NCBI GenBank assembly: GCA_033807695.1
Contig: CM066303.1
Location: forward strand, 3,100,001 to 3,164,000
Direction of reading: 5' to 3'
Length of the DNA: 64,000 nucleotides
From: Daedaleopsis sinensis
Lineage: Eukaryota; Basidiomycota; Agaricomycetes; Polyporales; Polyporaceae
Part shown: in pieces, positions 47,553 to 58,919 of the stretch
How the letters are laid out: each line of letters opens with the position of its first letter
How positions within the stretch are numbered: the first letter of the stretch is position 1
Translations under genes and position numbers: made by a program
The notes under the pieces: generated by a model
Told to the model about the DNA's origin: nothing
Databases searched by the model: none
Seen by the model: the letters and a program-made list of their open reading frames with translations, nothing else

Positions 47553-48314
47553 GACGCGGACTCTCACTACAGTCGTCTGTCTCGTTCTAGCACAGGGTAC
47601 GACAAGACGGCCGAGCGCGAGTGTCGCTGATCGTCGCCGCTACTGTTGCAGAAGCTCATGCAGAATCACACTGCGGGTAGTTCAGCATGCATGCGAGTAC
47701 CGAGCAGTTGTCTGCTCTATCCACGATGTCTTGGCGGTGCATTGGACCGCAAGTATGTCTTCTCATCGAGGTTCCGACATCGCTCAGACCCCGCCGATTT
47801 CAGCGAGGAGCCGGGACTTTCGAGTCCACTTGGATGACAGCAGGTCCTGAGCGACGTTGAGTACGACCGCACCAGCTCGCACGGCTACGATGGCTGTATC
47901 TGAACTGCTTTCAACCTGTACGTATATGCGCACTGCCCAGCCGCATTCACACCGGCCGAGCGTTCGACACCGGATCTAAGTCGCTTGCTCAGCGTCGAGG
48001 GAGACAATATGTGCACACTCGATCGCGGTGTGACAAATGGGGGGATGGCAGATGGACATGTCTTAGCGATAGCGATGTATGCATGACGCACCTTACAAGT
48101 TGCTGGCTGAGAGTCTGTCATGGGCGACACAGACGACACAGGGCGTCCTGCGTCGATAATAGATATTCGTGAGAAGGTTTGACAGGTCTGAGGGTCTTCT
48201 TCAGTCCTCGTGGTGGTTCAGAGCACGCAGGAGCCTGCTCGGTGCGCGCACCTGGCGTATGCACTCTTCCCCCTTCCTCCACCATCCCCAGCAGGCCCCT
48301 GCTCACTCTCCCAT

Positions 48315-50816
48315 ATGTCAGACGCAGATCGTGTACCACTGCAATCTGAAACAGCAGCAGTCTCCGCTGCATCTCCGGAGCAGAACCATGAATCGGGACC
48401 TGTTCGTGAGAACGCACATGGTGAAGGTGGCGGTGCTACACTCGTATGTCGCAGTCCCATAGTCTCGTCTCTAGTCTCTGCGGTGATATCGGCTGAGTGA
48501 GATGTGGATAGGATGCAGAGCCTATCGAATCAGAGCCACTGCCGCCCTTCCTACGTTACTGCTACATACCGAGCGTGGAGGTATGAGTTGCCTGTTCATC
48601 ATCGGTCACTTGTAAGATCCTCATCGAGCACAGAGACGATGGTACGAGCGGCAGAAGACCTTATTCACCGAAGAGGAGAAGGCCGAATCACAGAAGGAAA
48701 TCGCGGAGATTGTGAAGCAGTACAGCGATGACATGGTCAAGCGTTGGAAGGAGGAGATGGACACACTACTCGTATACGTGCGTGACCCGTACCTTCATGA
48801 CGTTGCAACCAATATGCGAGCTTCACATACACAGGCCGGCCTGTTCTCCGCTGTTCTCACAGCGTTCAACGTCCAATCTTACCTACTCCTCACTCCGCCA
48901 CCTCCAGATCCCATCCTCGCTACTCTCCAGCAGATCTCGCTGCAGCTCAACAGCTTCGCAATCAATCCTCCCCTCGTGAACTCGACACGGCCTGCGAGCG
49001 CCCTGACAGCTGCTCCCGCGCCCCCTCCTGAACGCTGGGCCGTGGCCCTGAACGTGCTATGGTTTTCGAGTCTCATCTTCAGTCTGTCGGCCGCGTCAGT
49101 CGCCATCATGGTGAAGCAATGGCTGGCTGAATACAGCACCGGCATTTCAGGATCCTCCCCTCATATCGCACGAATTCGGCAGCATCGGCTGAACAGCCTC
49201 AGGAGGTGGAGGGTTACTGAGATCATCGGTGTTCTACCTGTTCTCCTGCAAATCGCGTTGTCCCTGTTCTTTGCCGGCATGCTCGTCCTATTGTGGCATC
49301 TCAATCCTACTGTCGCCGTCGTTGCGACCATTTTGATTGGAGCTCTATTCATTCTCACACTCGTCACGACTATCCTGCCAGCCTTCAGTCGCGACTGCTG
49401 TTATATCACGCCACCCGCTATCGGGATCACCTTCGTGGTTTTCTTTCTCGCTCGTACGTTCCTCCGGCTGTCCCACAAGGTCTATCATGCGATGCCGGTA
49501 GGTCACTGGGCATATTATGCAGCCCGGAAGGTGTACAAATATATGAAGACCTCTAGCACATTGTTGACCGTACGCGGAAAGGAGCTCAAGGCCGTTTCTG
49601 ACGACCAAGAGAAACTCGACGCTGATATGGCTACCGCAGCATTCACCACCACTCTGGACACTCGCAATATCACCGCCGCTATGCCCATTGTCACAATGCT
49701 GGATCTCGACCACGTCTCTCGTTACTTCTCGCAAATCAAGGATGAACTGACAGGACACCAGCAATGGCACAATGTTTACCACCAGGTACCCTGTCATGTC
49801 TTATCTAGTGGACTCTTGGCCACAGCCGCTACCATGAAGAGCTATACTCCAGACACAGACATAGCCGACTGGGCAGATAAGCTCGAACCGTCTCTACGAC
49901 ATTACCCAGAACGCAATACAGGTCCATCCGACATGTGCATGGACCTTGTGAGCGTATCTCAAGACCTTGCAGCTCGGGACCCCGCGCGTGAACTTTCTGC
50001 GCTTCGTGGTGATCTGTGTATATCACTTCAACATGTCTATAAAAATCGGAAGACACTGAGTGCACAAGCCACAAATCGGGGTGAGCAGCAGCTAGAGTCT
50101 TGATCGCCACATTTAGAGATAAGCTGACATGTGTGCCTTAGTCGCAGCTTTTGCAACGCAGCTACGAACTCGAATTCAGGAGGGGCTTGAAGAAAACGAT
50201 CCCGTAATTGTCTTCGCAGATGGATGGGCGGCCACCTTGCCGCCGACGCTCTATGCCCTAAATCATGCAGCAAGCGATGAAGACTTTCTGCAAGTCTGGG
50301 CCCATCCGCGCTGTGGACTTGAAGGGATTCTCCGATTCGCTTTCAAGGCCGCGGACTCGTTCACTGCATCGGATTGGTCTGAAATCATCCATGATCTTCG
50401 AGACGCGCTGGAGACTGGTAGGAGGGCGGACGGCTTGCTCTTTGACGAGCTCAGAGAGGCATTGAACATCAAGAAAGTGGATTTGTGGCAGGACTTTGTG
50501 CCCGGGAAGTGGAGAACGGAGATTGAACGTTGTCAGGTACAGGTTAAGCGTTGGATCTCACGAGTAACTCAGAATCTGAATTCGGTAAGAGTATTATCTA
50601 GTCACAATGTCGACTCGTAGAGCTGACCATGCAATTGATATACAGCCGCCTCCGCAAGAGACCGCCCGGCCGGATGGTCATGAAGCCGGGTCCACAGCGC
50701 CGTATCCAACTCACCCCGAGTCTATTGGCGCATCATGGCAACAGCGGCATACCCGCATATCTTCTAGTAGCCGGTTTAGGCTCTCCGACGCTCTTCCTCC
50801 TCAGCCTGTCTTTTGA
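48315..50816 (+). CDS. DUF6535 membrane protein, copy E (six exons, 733 aa)
   Basis: Exons are 48315-48443, 48512-48580, 48634-48777, 48835-50080, 50142-50584 and 50646-50816. The first three exons equal copy C. Exon 4 is one codon shorter. This copy has the most divergent fourth helix and following segment (ALFILTLVTTILPAFSRDCCYI, then FVVFFLARTFLRLSHKVYH), roughly residues 272-345, flanked on both sides by near-identical sequence, as expected for a replaced cassette. The distal part (HQQWHNVYHQVPCHVLSSG) matches copy D beyond the transposon. Key DUF6535 features are kept: WLAEY, the basic RIRQHR stretch and the third-helix LPVLLQIALSLFFAG. It is apparently functional. Confidence 0.85.
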
Positions 50817-52905
50817 TTCTATGGTAAACCACGACCGGCCGGCAACCACTCGCGTTCTGATTCAGGTCCCAGCTAAGCTCTATCACTCACTCAAACGCAA
50901 GAATTCGCTCCAATATTCGTCGCTTGCATCTCCTATTCCTTCTCAGTCGCTCATCCCTTCGCATCATTCAAAATGCATAAGGCCTCATCTCGCATACTGT
51001 TTGCGTACCAAACACTTGACTATGGACGTTCGTCTCTGCCCGTGAGCGTAAAGAAGATTATGAGCTTCCCAATTATTCAAAGTTGCATTCCGCATAATCA
51101 TATCCTCCTCCACTATCCATCCCACATGCCGATTGTCGACTCCCTTACCTCCTGACGCGGATGAACGCACCGTGATATATCCACCTGATGGAGAGAATCG
51201 CACCGCGCACGGTCGCCTCCATCGGCCAGTGTTACCTTCGGAAAATTGTCCCAATCGTTGACTCTACTACTAGATCCCCTGGACAATCCATCACCTGCCA
51301 CTCTGCCAGAACACATACACCGCTTCATGCGTCTCCTCCTCATCATCCACCATCCCCGTTATCTATTGCTCGTCGGCTCGAGATTGCTCGAACACGGTAT
51401 CCGCATGTCAAACCGACCGTCGTGAACACGCACGTCGATGTCTAGTACTGCGACGACGGAAGGAGTTAGTTGCTGCGCGTGCTACGACTGAATCCTCGTT
51501 CTTGGGCCATCTCCAACCGGCTCCCAAGCGTGGTCTACATACCTCGACTCCGATACCTCGACGCAGGGACCTGAATCTCACCGCTCTCACACCCTTCTCG
51601 TTACACCCCTCGCTGCCACTTCAAGCTCCAATACCAACCCCGAGTACCGTATACTCGTCCGGTCTTCAACAGGCTGACGACTTGTCGCTTCCCGCTCCTC
51701 TGACTTCCTTCCGAATATCCCATGCCAAATCCAACCTTTCCCCTCAATATTCTCGCGCTCGTGCCTGTATCACGACGGCTCCAACAACCGTCCGACCTAC
51801 CTCGTTCTCTCTGTCTTCAACAGACCGACGGCTTCCCCATGTCTCGAACTTGTCTTCCCACATCTATATTGGTCTCCTACCCTTTTCTGTACCATACATC
51901 GTTCGATTTCCCTCTCGACACCAATTTCCCGCTCGACTTCGCGCTCCCGACGTCCAGTCCACTCACCAAGCTTGCTCAGCGGTCTTGCATCTCCGATTCC
52001 GGCCTGGTCAGAATGTAAGTCAGTGACGACCTCCTATACCGAGCTCGTTCACTCACACCTCAGTGCTTCGTCCAGCTGCCCATCCGTCTCGCGCTTCACA
52101 CTTCGCACCTCAGTGGAGCGACCGAGCATGCCTGTGCGACAGACGCTGCGACCGATGCTCCATTTGTTACCCTGCCAGGACCGTGAGTTCGCTTTTCGAT
52201 CCGCGCATTCGTCAGGAACTCACTGCTGCAACTTGTTCGTAACGGCTCCAGTTGCTCCGTAGCGTCTCCGAGTCCGCCACAGCCAGCCCGTGCGCTTGCA
52301 AGTACACAATCCCGCACATACAGCAGTGTAGAGTGGACGACAGCAGCGTGGGCCTGGGCCAATAGCGTCGATGAGGAGCCCTGATCTCTGCCACATTGTC
52401 CGCGAGGTGTACGCCTCGGCTGCAGGCTCGTCGACTCCCCCCCTCCCCCCTCCCGGCGTAGATGCTCACGCACCCCGCATCCGAGTCGGCCACCTGCTCG
52501 CGCTCCGAGAGCTCGAGGAGATGCACCTCCCGTCTGTGTCGGACAAGCCGCACGCTCCCCGCAGCCCGAGCTCGATCCACGACCCGAAGCCCGCAGAAGC
52601 CGGCCGGCCGGACAGACACTGACGGACATCGAGGACGGACCCGCTCCACGAGAAGGGACGGAAGAAGCTCCAGACTCGGCAGACGGTGACGGGGGCGATG
52701 TGAAAGCCGAGGACGATGTGTGTGGGGCAGGGAGCGGTCGGACGACACGGTATCGGTATCCTAGTCCAGCGAGTCGACGTAGGCAAGGAGGAGCGGCGGG
52801 GGGAACGTCGTATGAGGTTGAGACGGAAATGGCAGCGTCGAGGTGGGGTGGTTGCGGCGGCTCGCAAGCGTCTTGCTCAGAGCACATGTATGTATTATAA
52901 TATAG
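50817..52905 (+). pseudogene. Block Q of U5: decayed coding region
   Basis: The first 600 bp is a version loosely shared with U4. From about 51,460 it is nearly identical to U2 and from about 52,000 to U1, including the degenerate WGRERSDD frame near 52,722 followed by stops. Donor-like sites lie near 52,016 and 52,183. Confidence 0.35.
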
Positions 52906-53712
52906 CGCAAGGTAGTCTACACACCGCGATCCCACGCGATCTCGGGCGAGCGCACCCCAAGGCTGGCCGATGCGGATGTGCCGCTCGCCGTTCGGGAGTG
53001 CAGGGCCTGTGTGTCGCTTCGTGTCGATGAGCAGCCTCGTGCCTGGTGAGATGAGGGGCGTGAGCGCATGTTGTCGAACACCACACTCATGTACTTAGCC
53101 GTGGTCGTCCATACGAGTCGCGACATTGACCTTCGGCCTTCTTCCTCCTCCTCCTCTGTCTTCCCTCCACAGTCATGCGCCGCCACGCACTGCAGTGCTC
53201 GACGGAACCGCGTCGGCATACGGAGCGTGCGTCTCTCGGTGATATCTCGAGGGCGTCAGCGTCCAGACAGCCCATCCCGACACACAACGCGCGTGGCGTC
53301 CGTTGCGCTGCACTGAGTGCGTTATGCGCCTGCGGACTGCGTCGCGGAGGATGCGCACGTACCTTCTGTGCGACAATCAAGTCCGCACGAGTTAAATCTA
53401 CGGTACGAGCTGCCGGATGACATGCTTGGGCCTGCGTACGGAAGGCAGACCTGGCAGGGTGTCGTATCTTTCCCATTTCGCATGATTCGCCTCCAGGACC
53501 GCGTTCGAGCGAAGAGCCTGTACATGCGTATGGCCGTGTCGCGAGCCGTGAAAGATGTGGTTCTCGTGAAGACGCTCTCCTGGTGCTTGCGTACGGTGCC
53601 CTATTCCGAGTCCGAGTGTGGCCCCGCCGACGTATCCGGGTCCGTTTCCGGATAAGTTATGCAAGTCTGTGAAGCCTAAAATGAGCGCACGCACGTCCTG
53701 CCGGTGCATGGC

Positions 53713-53756
53713 GGCGCATCCCGCACATCTCATCCTCGATATGTGCAGGATGCGCC
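53713..53756. repeat. Hairpin type 1 in U5
   Basis: Arms GGCGCATCCCGCACAT and ATGTGCAGGATGCGCC, with the same single mismatch as in U1. Confidence 0.7.
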
Positions 53757-54030
53757 CCGACCTGTGCTCGTACCTATCGGGTTTCGCTCCTGGTGTTGAG
53801 CGCAGCCGAGCCCGTGCGGATAGTGTACAAGCAAATGGTGTCGCATCGCGCACCGTGACGGATATGTCGAGCGTTGTCCTGTCGCGACGACGATCCCCTG
53901 GTGATCCACACAAGTGCGGTACCTGGCACCGATGCATTTGGCGTCGGATTTCGGATCCCGGGTCGGTCCTGCGCAAGTCGACGCGAAGCTCAAAATGAGG
54001 CCAATCGCACGCGGGCGATTTTCCGCATGC

Positions 54031-54078
54031 AGCGCATCTGCACATATCACCCTGAGGACGAGATGTGCAGGATGTGCT
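54031..54078. repeat. Hairpin type 2 in U5, eroded
   Basis: The left arm has lost bases (AGCGCATCTGCACAT) while the right arm reads ATGTGCAGGATGTGC. Pairing is still visible over most of the stem. Confidence 0.5.
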
Positions 54079-57000
54079 TGCGGGGTGTGTATTCGCACTC
54101 GTACCTGTTAGCCTGTCGCGGTCGGCCGGTGTCCCGAGGGATACAATATCCAGTTCCCTAGGCACCACAAAGACCGTGCCAGCGCGCGTTTTGGGAGCGC
54201 GCGGAGATTCAACGGGGTTTCTGGCAGCGTGCAAGACAGGTCTGTGAGCACCAGACGAGGTCACGACGAGATGAGCAGGATGCGCTTGCGGGGTCTGTGT
54301 TCGTACACGTACCTCTGGGCTTTCTCGCGTTCGGCTGGTGTCCAAATGGGTATGATGCTGAGTTACGCAGGGATCGCGAAAACGCTGATGCGCATGACAC
54401 GCGTGCAGCACGCGTTCTGAGAGCACGCGTGAGCATGCGGAGGGGGGAGGGAATGACGCGCGTTGAAGACACCCCGATGGGTTGGATGCGTACGGCACGC
54501 GAGCTTGGGTACGTCGCGGATCCGTTCAGGCGCATGGAGCGCGTATGAAACGCGCCCGGCGAGGGGGTTTGTTCACTTCCAGGGAGCCGGGGGAAGAGTT
54601 CATGCGCACGGAGCGCATTCAACAACTGTGCCTGGCGGTGTGCATGCGCGCATCATGATTCATACGTGTGCGCTTTCTCCTGTTCAAGATGTAACGTGTA
54701 TGTGCAGCGAATGCAAGAGCACGGACTCACTGAACCGGACCACACCCACACTGTGTGTCCCTCGTTCGCTCAGGCCATTCCGGAAGGTTCATCTACGTCC
54801 TTTCTCCGAGGGCGCGGCCCGGGGACAGGCAGGGGAAAGTGCGAGGGGACGCCCAGGGAGCGGTGCACAAAAGCCGGGGGGTCGACGGGCACCAGTCGGC
54901 CACAGACTCGGAGGGAGGGAGTGCAGGAGAGGATGCATGCGGCGGCGGCGGACACGGCTGCAGGGAGCACGCGAGAGCGCCCGATGTGCGTCATCGACTC
55001 TGCCGCAAGCGCCGAACAGGATTAACGGCGCCTACAGACTGCTCCTCCTCCATCTTCGTCTCTGACTCTCTGTGTCGTCTCTATCCTTGCGTCTCCTCCG
55101 TACCAGGCTGCAGTTTCTACTTCCCTGCTTATAACGACCGCTTGTGCTTGCCTCTCACTGCACTCGCCCTTGCCCTTGCCCTCGCCCTTCCCGACTCACC
55201 CGACTCCCTCGGCGCGTCTCTCTTGCGGCTACTAACCCTATGCGCATTGCCCCCGCTTTCCTGGAGACTACTGGAGTGCAACTGACGGTTTTCTGTGCCC
55301 ATGCGCCAGGTAAGTGATATGTTTGCAGCCTCTACATTCACCCCACACATTGTGTACCTCGTCTATTGCTTCTCTCTGTGCCTGTATGCCTGTCCGTCCT
55401 GCCTAGTGTAATGTACTCTGGACGACTCTCCCATACTCCGTTCCGGACTCCGGGCCTCAGTAATCCTCTCTCCATGATTCGTATCTCTGACACCCGTGAA
55501 TATCTAGCTCGCTCCCTCGCTGGCAACACGCGCAAGACCCTAGCAGCCCTCGCAAACAAGAGCCCCCATCCGCTCGTGACCACCTCATTCTTATCAGGCT
55601 CACTTCGAATCTATTACCATCGAGTACGGTAAGTTCGACCCCTCCCCACAACTCGTCCCAGCTCAACCACATCCCGTACTGAGTTCACTGTGTGCAGATA
55701 TCGATTCCGAGTTTTACCATCAATGACGTCTCCATCGTGTGCGACATCTGGTCACATCGCCGGCCTCCGAGCAATCCGACACATCCTGTTCTCCCTGCTC
55801 TCGGCTGCCACCCATCTTGCGCCTGAGCACAAACTCTACGCACGGCTCTCGCGGCGATCTTCACCTCGCCCTGTCCAAGTTCCTCGACGTCTCATGCATC
55901 ATGGTCCAACACTCTGCTGGCGGACCTCACCTTAGACTCGCGCCCTTACTTGCAACTCGCTCTAGGACTCGCGTTCGCCGCAAAGGAGAACCCCAATGCG
56001 CTCGTGCACACCTCGTACCTGCGCTCCTGTGAAGTATGGTTTCTTTCTGCTCCTCGCAGAACTCTATCCCGCCTGTGAGTCACCTCCTTCTACTTTCGTG
56101 CTACGCTGCAAACATCTTATCGTCCTCACCAGGTCTGCTAAGGACTTGAGTACATCTCGTCCGTCCTCTCGCCAGCACGTCTCTATCTCTCGCCTGTATC
56201 GATCAGGAGCCGACCCCGCCTATCCTGCTCGTCTTTCTGGATACCATGTCTCCGTCAAGTCCATCGTATATGTCAAGCACGTTATGCTTGAGACGCCTAC
56301 GACGCCTTCAAGTGGTGCACTCTACGAACATCGTGCCTAGTCCGAACTGTCGACCTTTCCGACCTTCCGGTGACCCTGTACTGTCGATTCGCGCTACTTA
56401 TCATCTGGAGTCATCGAAGGATCCAGCCTCTCGACCTCTGCGAGGCGTTCCGGGCGAGACGAGTGAGGCGTCGGTGATCCCTCCCCTAAATCAGTATCCC
56501 CCGGACGTCTCCGACGACGCATGTTGTGATGGAGGGTTCTCGTCGGGGAAGCCTCTGGCTACGAATCACGTCGATGTTTTGAGAACATCGCCATGAAGGC
56601 GATGTGCATGTACCGCGCGCTGTTACCTCTATCTCGTGGGCGGGTCGATTGATCGACCCGTGTCCTATCTACAGGTGTTCAACGAGGCGCGAGTATGTCG
56701 CCGGCGCACGCGACTCGCATACAGGACAATTCGAGACATTGCACGCATCACACACGTCCCGCTCTCTCATGGCGACTACATTCAAGACTCGAAAACGCCA
56801 ATGGCCTCGGAGGTCGTCACGGCGCTCGCGCGCTGCTCTCAGCACAGGCAGACGATCCTCCTGTCCGAGTCTGTGTCTATTTCCCGATAGCCCATGGTCC
56901 GACACACGATCCAAATGACCGCTGCCCGCCAGAGGCCCCCACATGTCGTAGATCGGACCAGGATGACACCGTCTTCTCCAGAACTACCTCCACGTAAGTG

Positions 57001-57922
57001 CCCCCACCACGATTCTGTCAGTCAGACTGCGCAAAGCATGTTAATGTTCCCTGCGCAGGTCGCGCACGCACCGTGTTCGAGGATATCGTTGATGGTTGTC
57101 CATACACGGTGAGTATCTTAGATACACACCCTCTCGCACTACAATACGACTGCTGACAGTGTCTGTAGCGGACGCGCACAGTGCGCCCTGCCTGCGACAC
57201 TGCGACACAAATTTTGACGAGTCACTATGTCGCCATTGCCTCATCGGGTGTCCCCAATCTCTACTACCACGCGACCACGGCTGCGGTAGGACCCACGTGT
57301 TGTGTGCGAAAGAAAACGCGACCGCACGATATCTAGACGCAGGGCTCATGGTGGCTCATGATCTCTACAGAACACGTGGAGCACACTCATCTCATGGCTG
57401 CAAACGACGACGACGCGGACTCTCACTACAGTCGTCCGTCTCGTTCTAGCACAGGGTACGACAAGACGGCCGAGCGCGAGTGTCGCTGATTGTCGCCGCT
57501 ACTGTTGCAGAAGCTCATGCAGAATCACACTGCGGGTAGTTCAGCATGCATGCGAGTACCGAGCAGTTGTCTGCTCTATCCACGATGTCTTGGCGGTGCA
57601 TTTGACCGCAAGTATGTCTTCTCATCGAGGTTCCGACATCGCTCAGACCCCGCCGATTTCAGCGAGGAGCCGGGACTTTCGAGTCCACTTGGATGACAGC
57701 AGGTCCTGAGCGATGTTGAGTACGACCGCACCAGCTCGCACGGCTACGATGGCTGTATCTGAACTGCTTTCAACTTGTACGTATATGCGCGCTGCCCAGC
57801 CGCATTCACACCGGCCGAGCGTTCGACACCGGATCTAAGTCGCTTGCTCAGCGTTGAGGGAGACAATATGTGCACACTCGATCGCGGTGTGACGAATGGG
57901 GGGATAGCGGATGGACATGTCT

Positions 57923-57928
57923 TATAAA
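57923..57928 (+). promoter_or_regulatory. TATA-like box, displaced from gene F
   Basis: Same TATAAA as before genes A and C, but the MITE puts it about 990 bp from the gene F start codon instead of about 265 bp. Confidence 0.3.
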
Positions 57929-58042
57929 GCGATAGCGATGTATGTATGCATGACGCACCTTACAAGATGCTGGCTGATGAGAGTCTGTCATGGGCGACAC
58001 AGACGACACAGGGCGTCCTGTGTCGGACTCTAATAATAGATA

Positions 58043-58768
58043 CTATCCCTAGCACACTGATGCACACGATTTGGAGTTTACACCCGATTATAAATGCTCC
58101 TCTCATCCCTACCCCTCCAAAATGGGAAGACTGGTGTGACATACCGTTGGCTACAATACACCATGGTTTCGTTGGGAACAAAAAAATCTGCACTCATCGG
58201 AGCACTTCCGGTGAGGAGAACTCGTGCGCTAGTCGAGAGCGCAGTGTAATGCAAAAAAATCCGTCACAGAGTGTCACGACGGCAGATTCATTCTCCGCCT
58301 CGGCAGTCCGCACTGATTCGGCCGGAGTAGAGGCGCGGTGCCCCGGCCTTTTGCGGTGCGATCACTCAAGGTAGCGGAGCCTGAATCAATGTCACTCTTG
58401 TCTGTAACGCCTCTACCTGTGGATTTACGACTAAGCGGTAGTGGATGAACAAACCACGAATCGGGTGTCTCCAGTATGTACAGTTCACATACTGTATGTA
58501 TTATCCAGCATCTTAGGCTAATCGGACATGAGAAGCGAGCAGGATCTCAGAAATACATGTTTTGAAAACACTTACATTGACCTCTCCGACACACAATATC
58601 TCAGCTCCCACAAGAGATACTGCATGTCCTCAATCTAGAATTTATTTCCGGGCTATTACAGTAGCTATACAACTGCTCTGATTTTTCGGAGGTGACAGTG
58701 TGGGCGTGAAGAGCTGTATAGCGTTTTTGCACGTCAGTGCGCTTTGTGCATCAGTCTGCGTGGGATAG
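58043..58768. mobile_element. MITE-like element, 726 bp, TA target duplication
   Basis: Comparison with U1 and U3 (AATAGATATTCGTGAG) defines the insertion exactly. TA is duplicated at 58,041-58,042 and 58,769-58,770. The ends are imperfect 24-bp inverted repeats starting CTATCCC and containing ACTGATGCACA, with three mismatches. No frame encodes a transposase, so it is non-autonomous. The interior is more AT-rich than the surroundings. A TA duplication suggests mobilisation by a Tc1/mariner-type or similar enzyme, by inference. Confidence 0.85.
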
Positions 58769-58919
58769 TATTCGTGAGAAGGTTTGACAGGTCTGAGGGT
58801 CTTCTTCAGTCCTCGTGGTGATTCAGAGCACGCAGGAGCCTGCTCGGTGCGCGCACCTGGCGTATGCACTCTTCCCCCTTCCTCCACCATCCCCAGCAGG
58901 CCCCTGCTCACTCTCCCAT

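Larger units (their letters stand above)
46281..48314 (+). pseudogene. Block P of U5: eroded, partly replaced by foreign gene sequence
   Basis: A short match to the start of P remains at 46,281-46,440 (CACCCCAATGTGCTCGTGTAC). The stretch 46,440-46,937 has no recognised content apart from a CCCGTAT repeat. A sugar-transporter fragment follows. From about 47,553 the block is the U1/U3 version to the start of gene E. A short deletion (CATGTCTTAGCGATAG) removes the TATA-like box found in U1, U3 and U6. Confidence 0.4.
52906..55472 (+). other. Block R of U5: GC-rich sub-repeats, no gene supported
   Basis: Close to U1 throughout. Hairpins lie at 53,713 and 54,031 (spacing 318 bp), and the third related segment recurs near 54,270. 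A 366-codon minus-strand frame (53,398-54,498) spans the sub-repeats and is not conserved even in U1. It is a composition artefact. Exon-like signals with GTAAGTGAT near 55,310 lead into U6. Confidence 0.4.
46331..55628 (+). repeat. Tandem unit U5 of the DUF6535 array
   Basis: The 5' end is the most eroded of the six. From about 46,440 to 47,552 it does not match the P block of other units and instead contains a sugar-transporter gene fragment. Similarity to U1, U3 and U6 resumes at about 47,553. Downstream of gene E it matches U2 (51,460-52,040) and then U1 (52,000-53,660). Confidence 0.8.
55473..58919 (+). pseudogene. Block P of U6: decayed multi-exon gene, with MITE insertion
   Basis: It opens with the MIRISDT frame (55473-55631) and donor at 55629. 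It is nearly identical to U3 until 58,040, including the 84-codon frame at 56,636-56,890. The MITE then separates it from the last 150 bp before gene F. Confidence 0.35.

Noticed and set aside
53398..54498. 366-codon open frame on the minus strand in U5
   Set aside because: Same explanation. U1, nearly identical in DNA, does not keep the frame, so it is a composition artefact.
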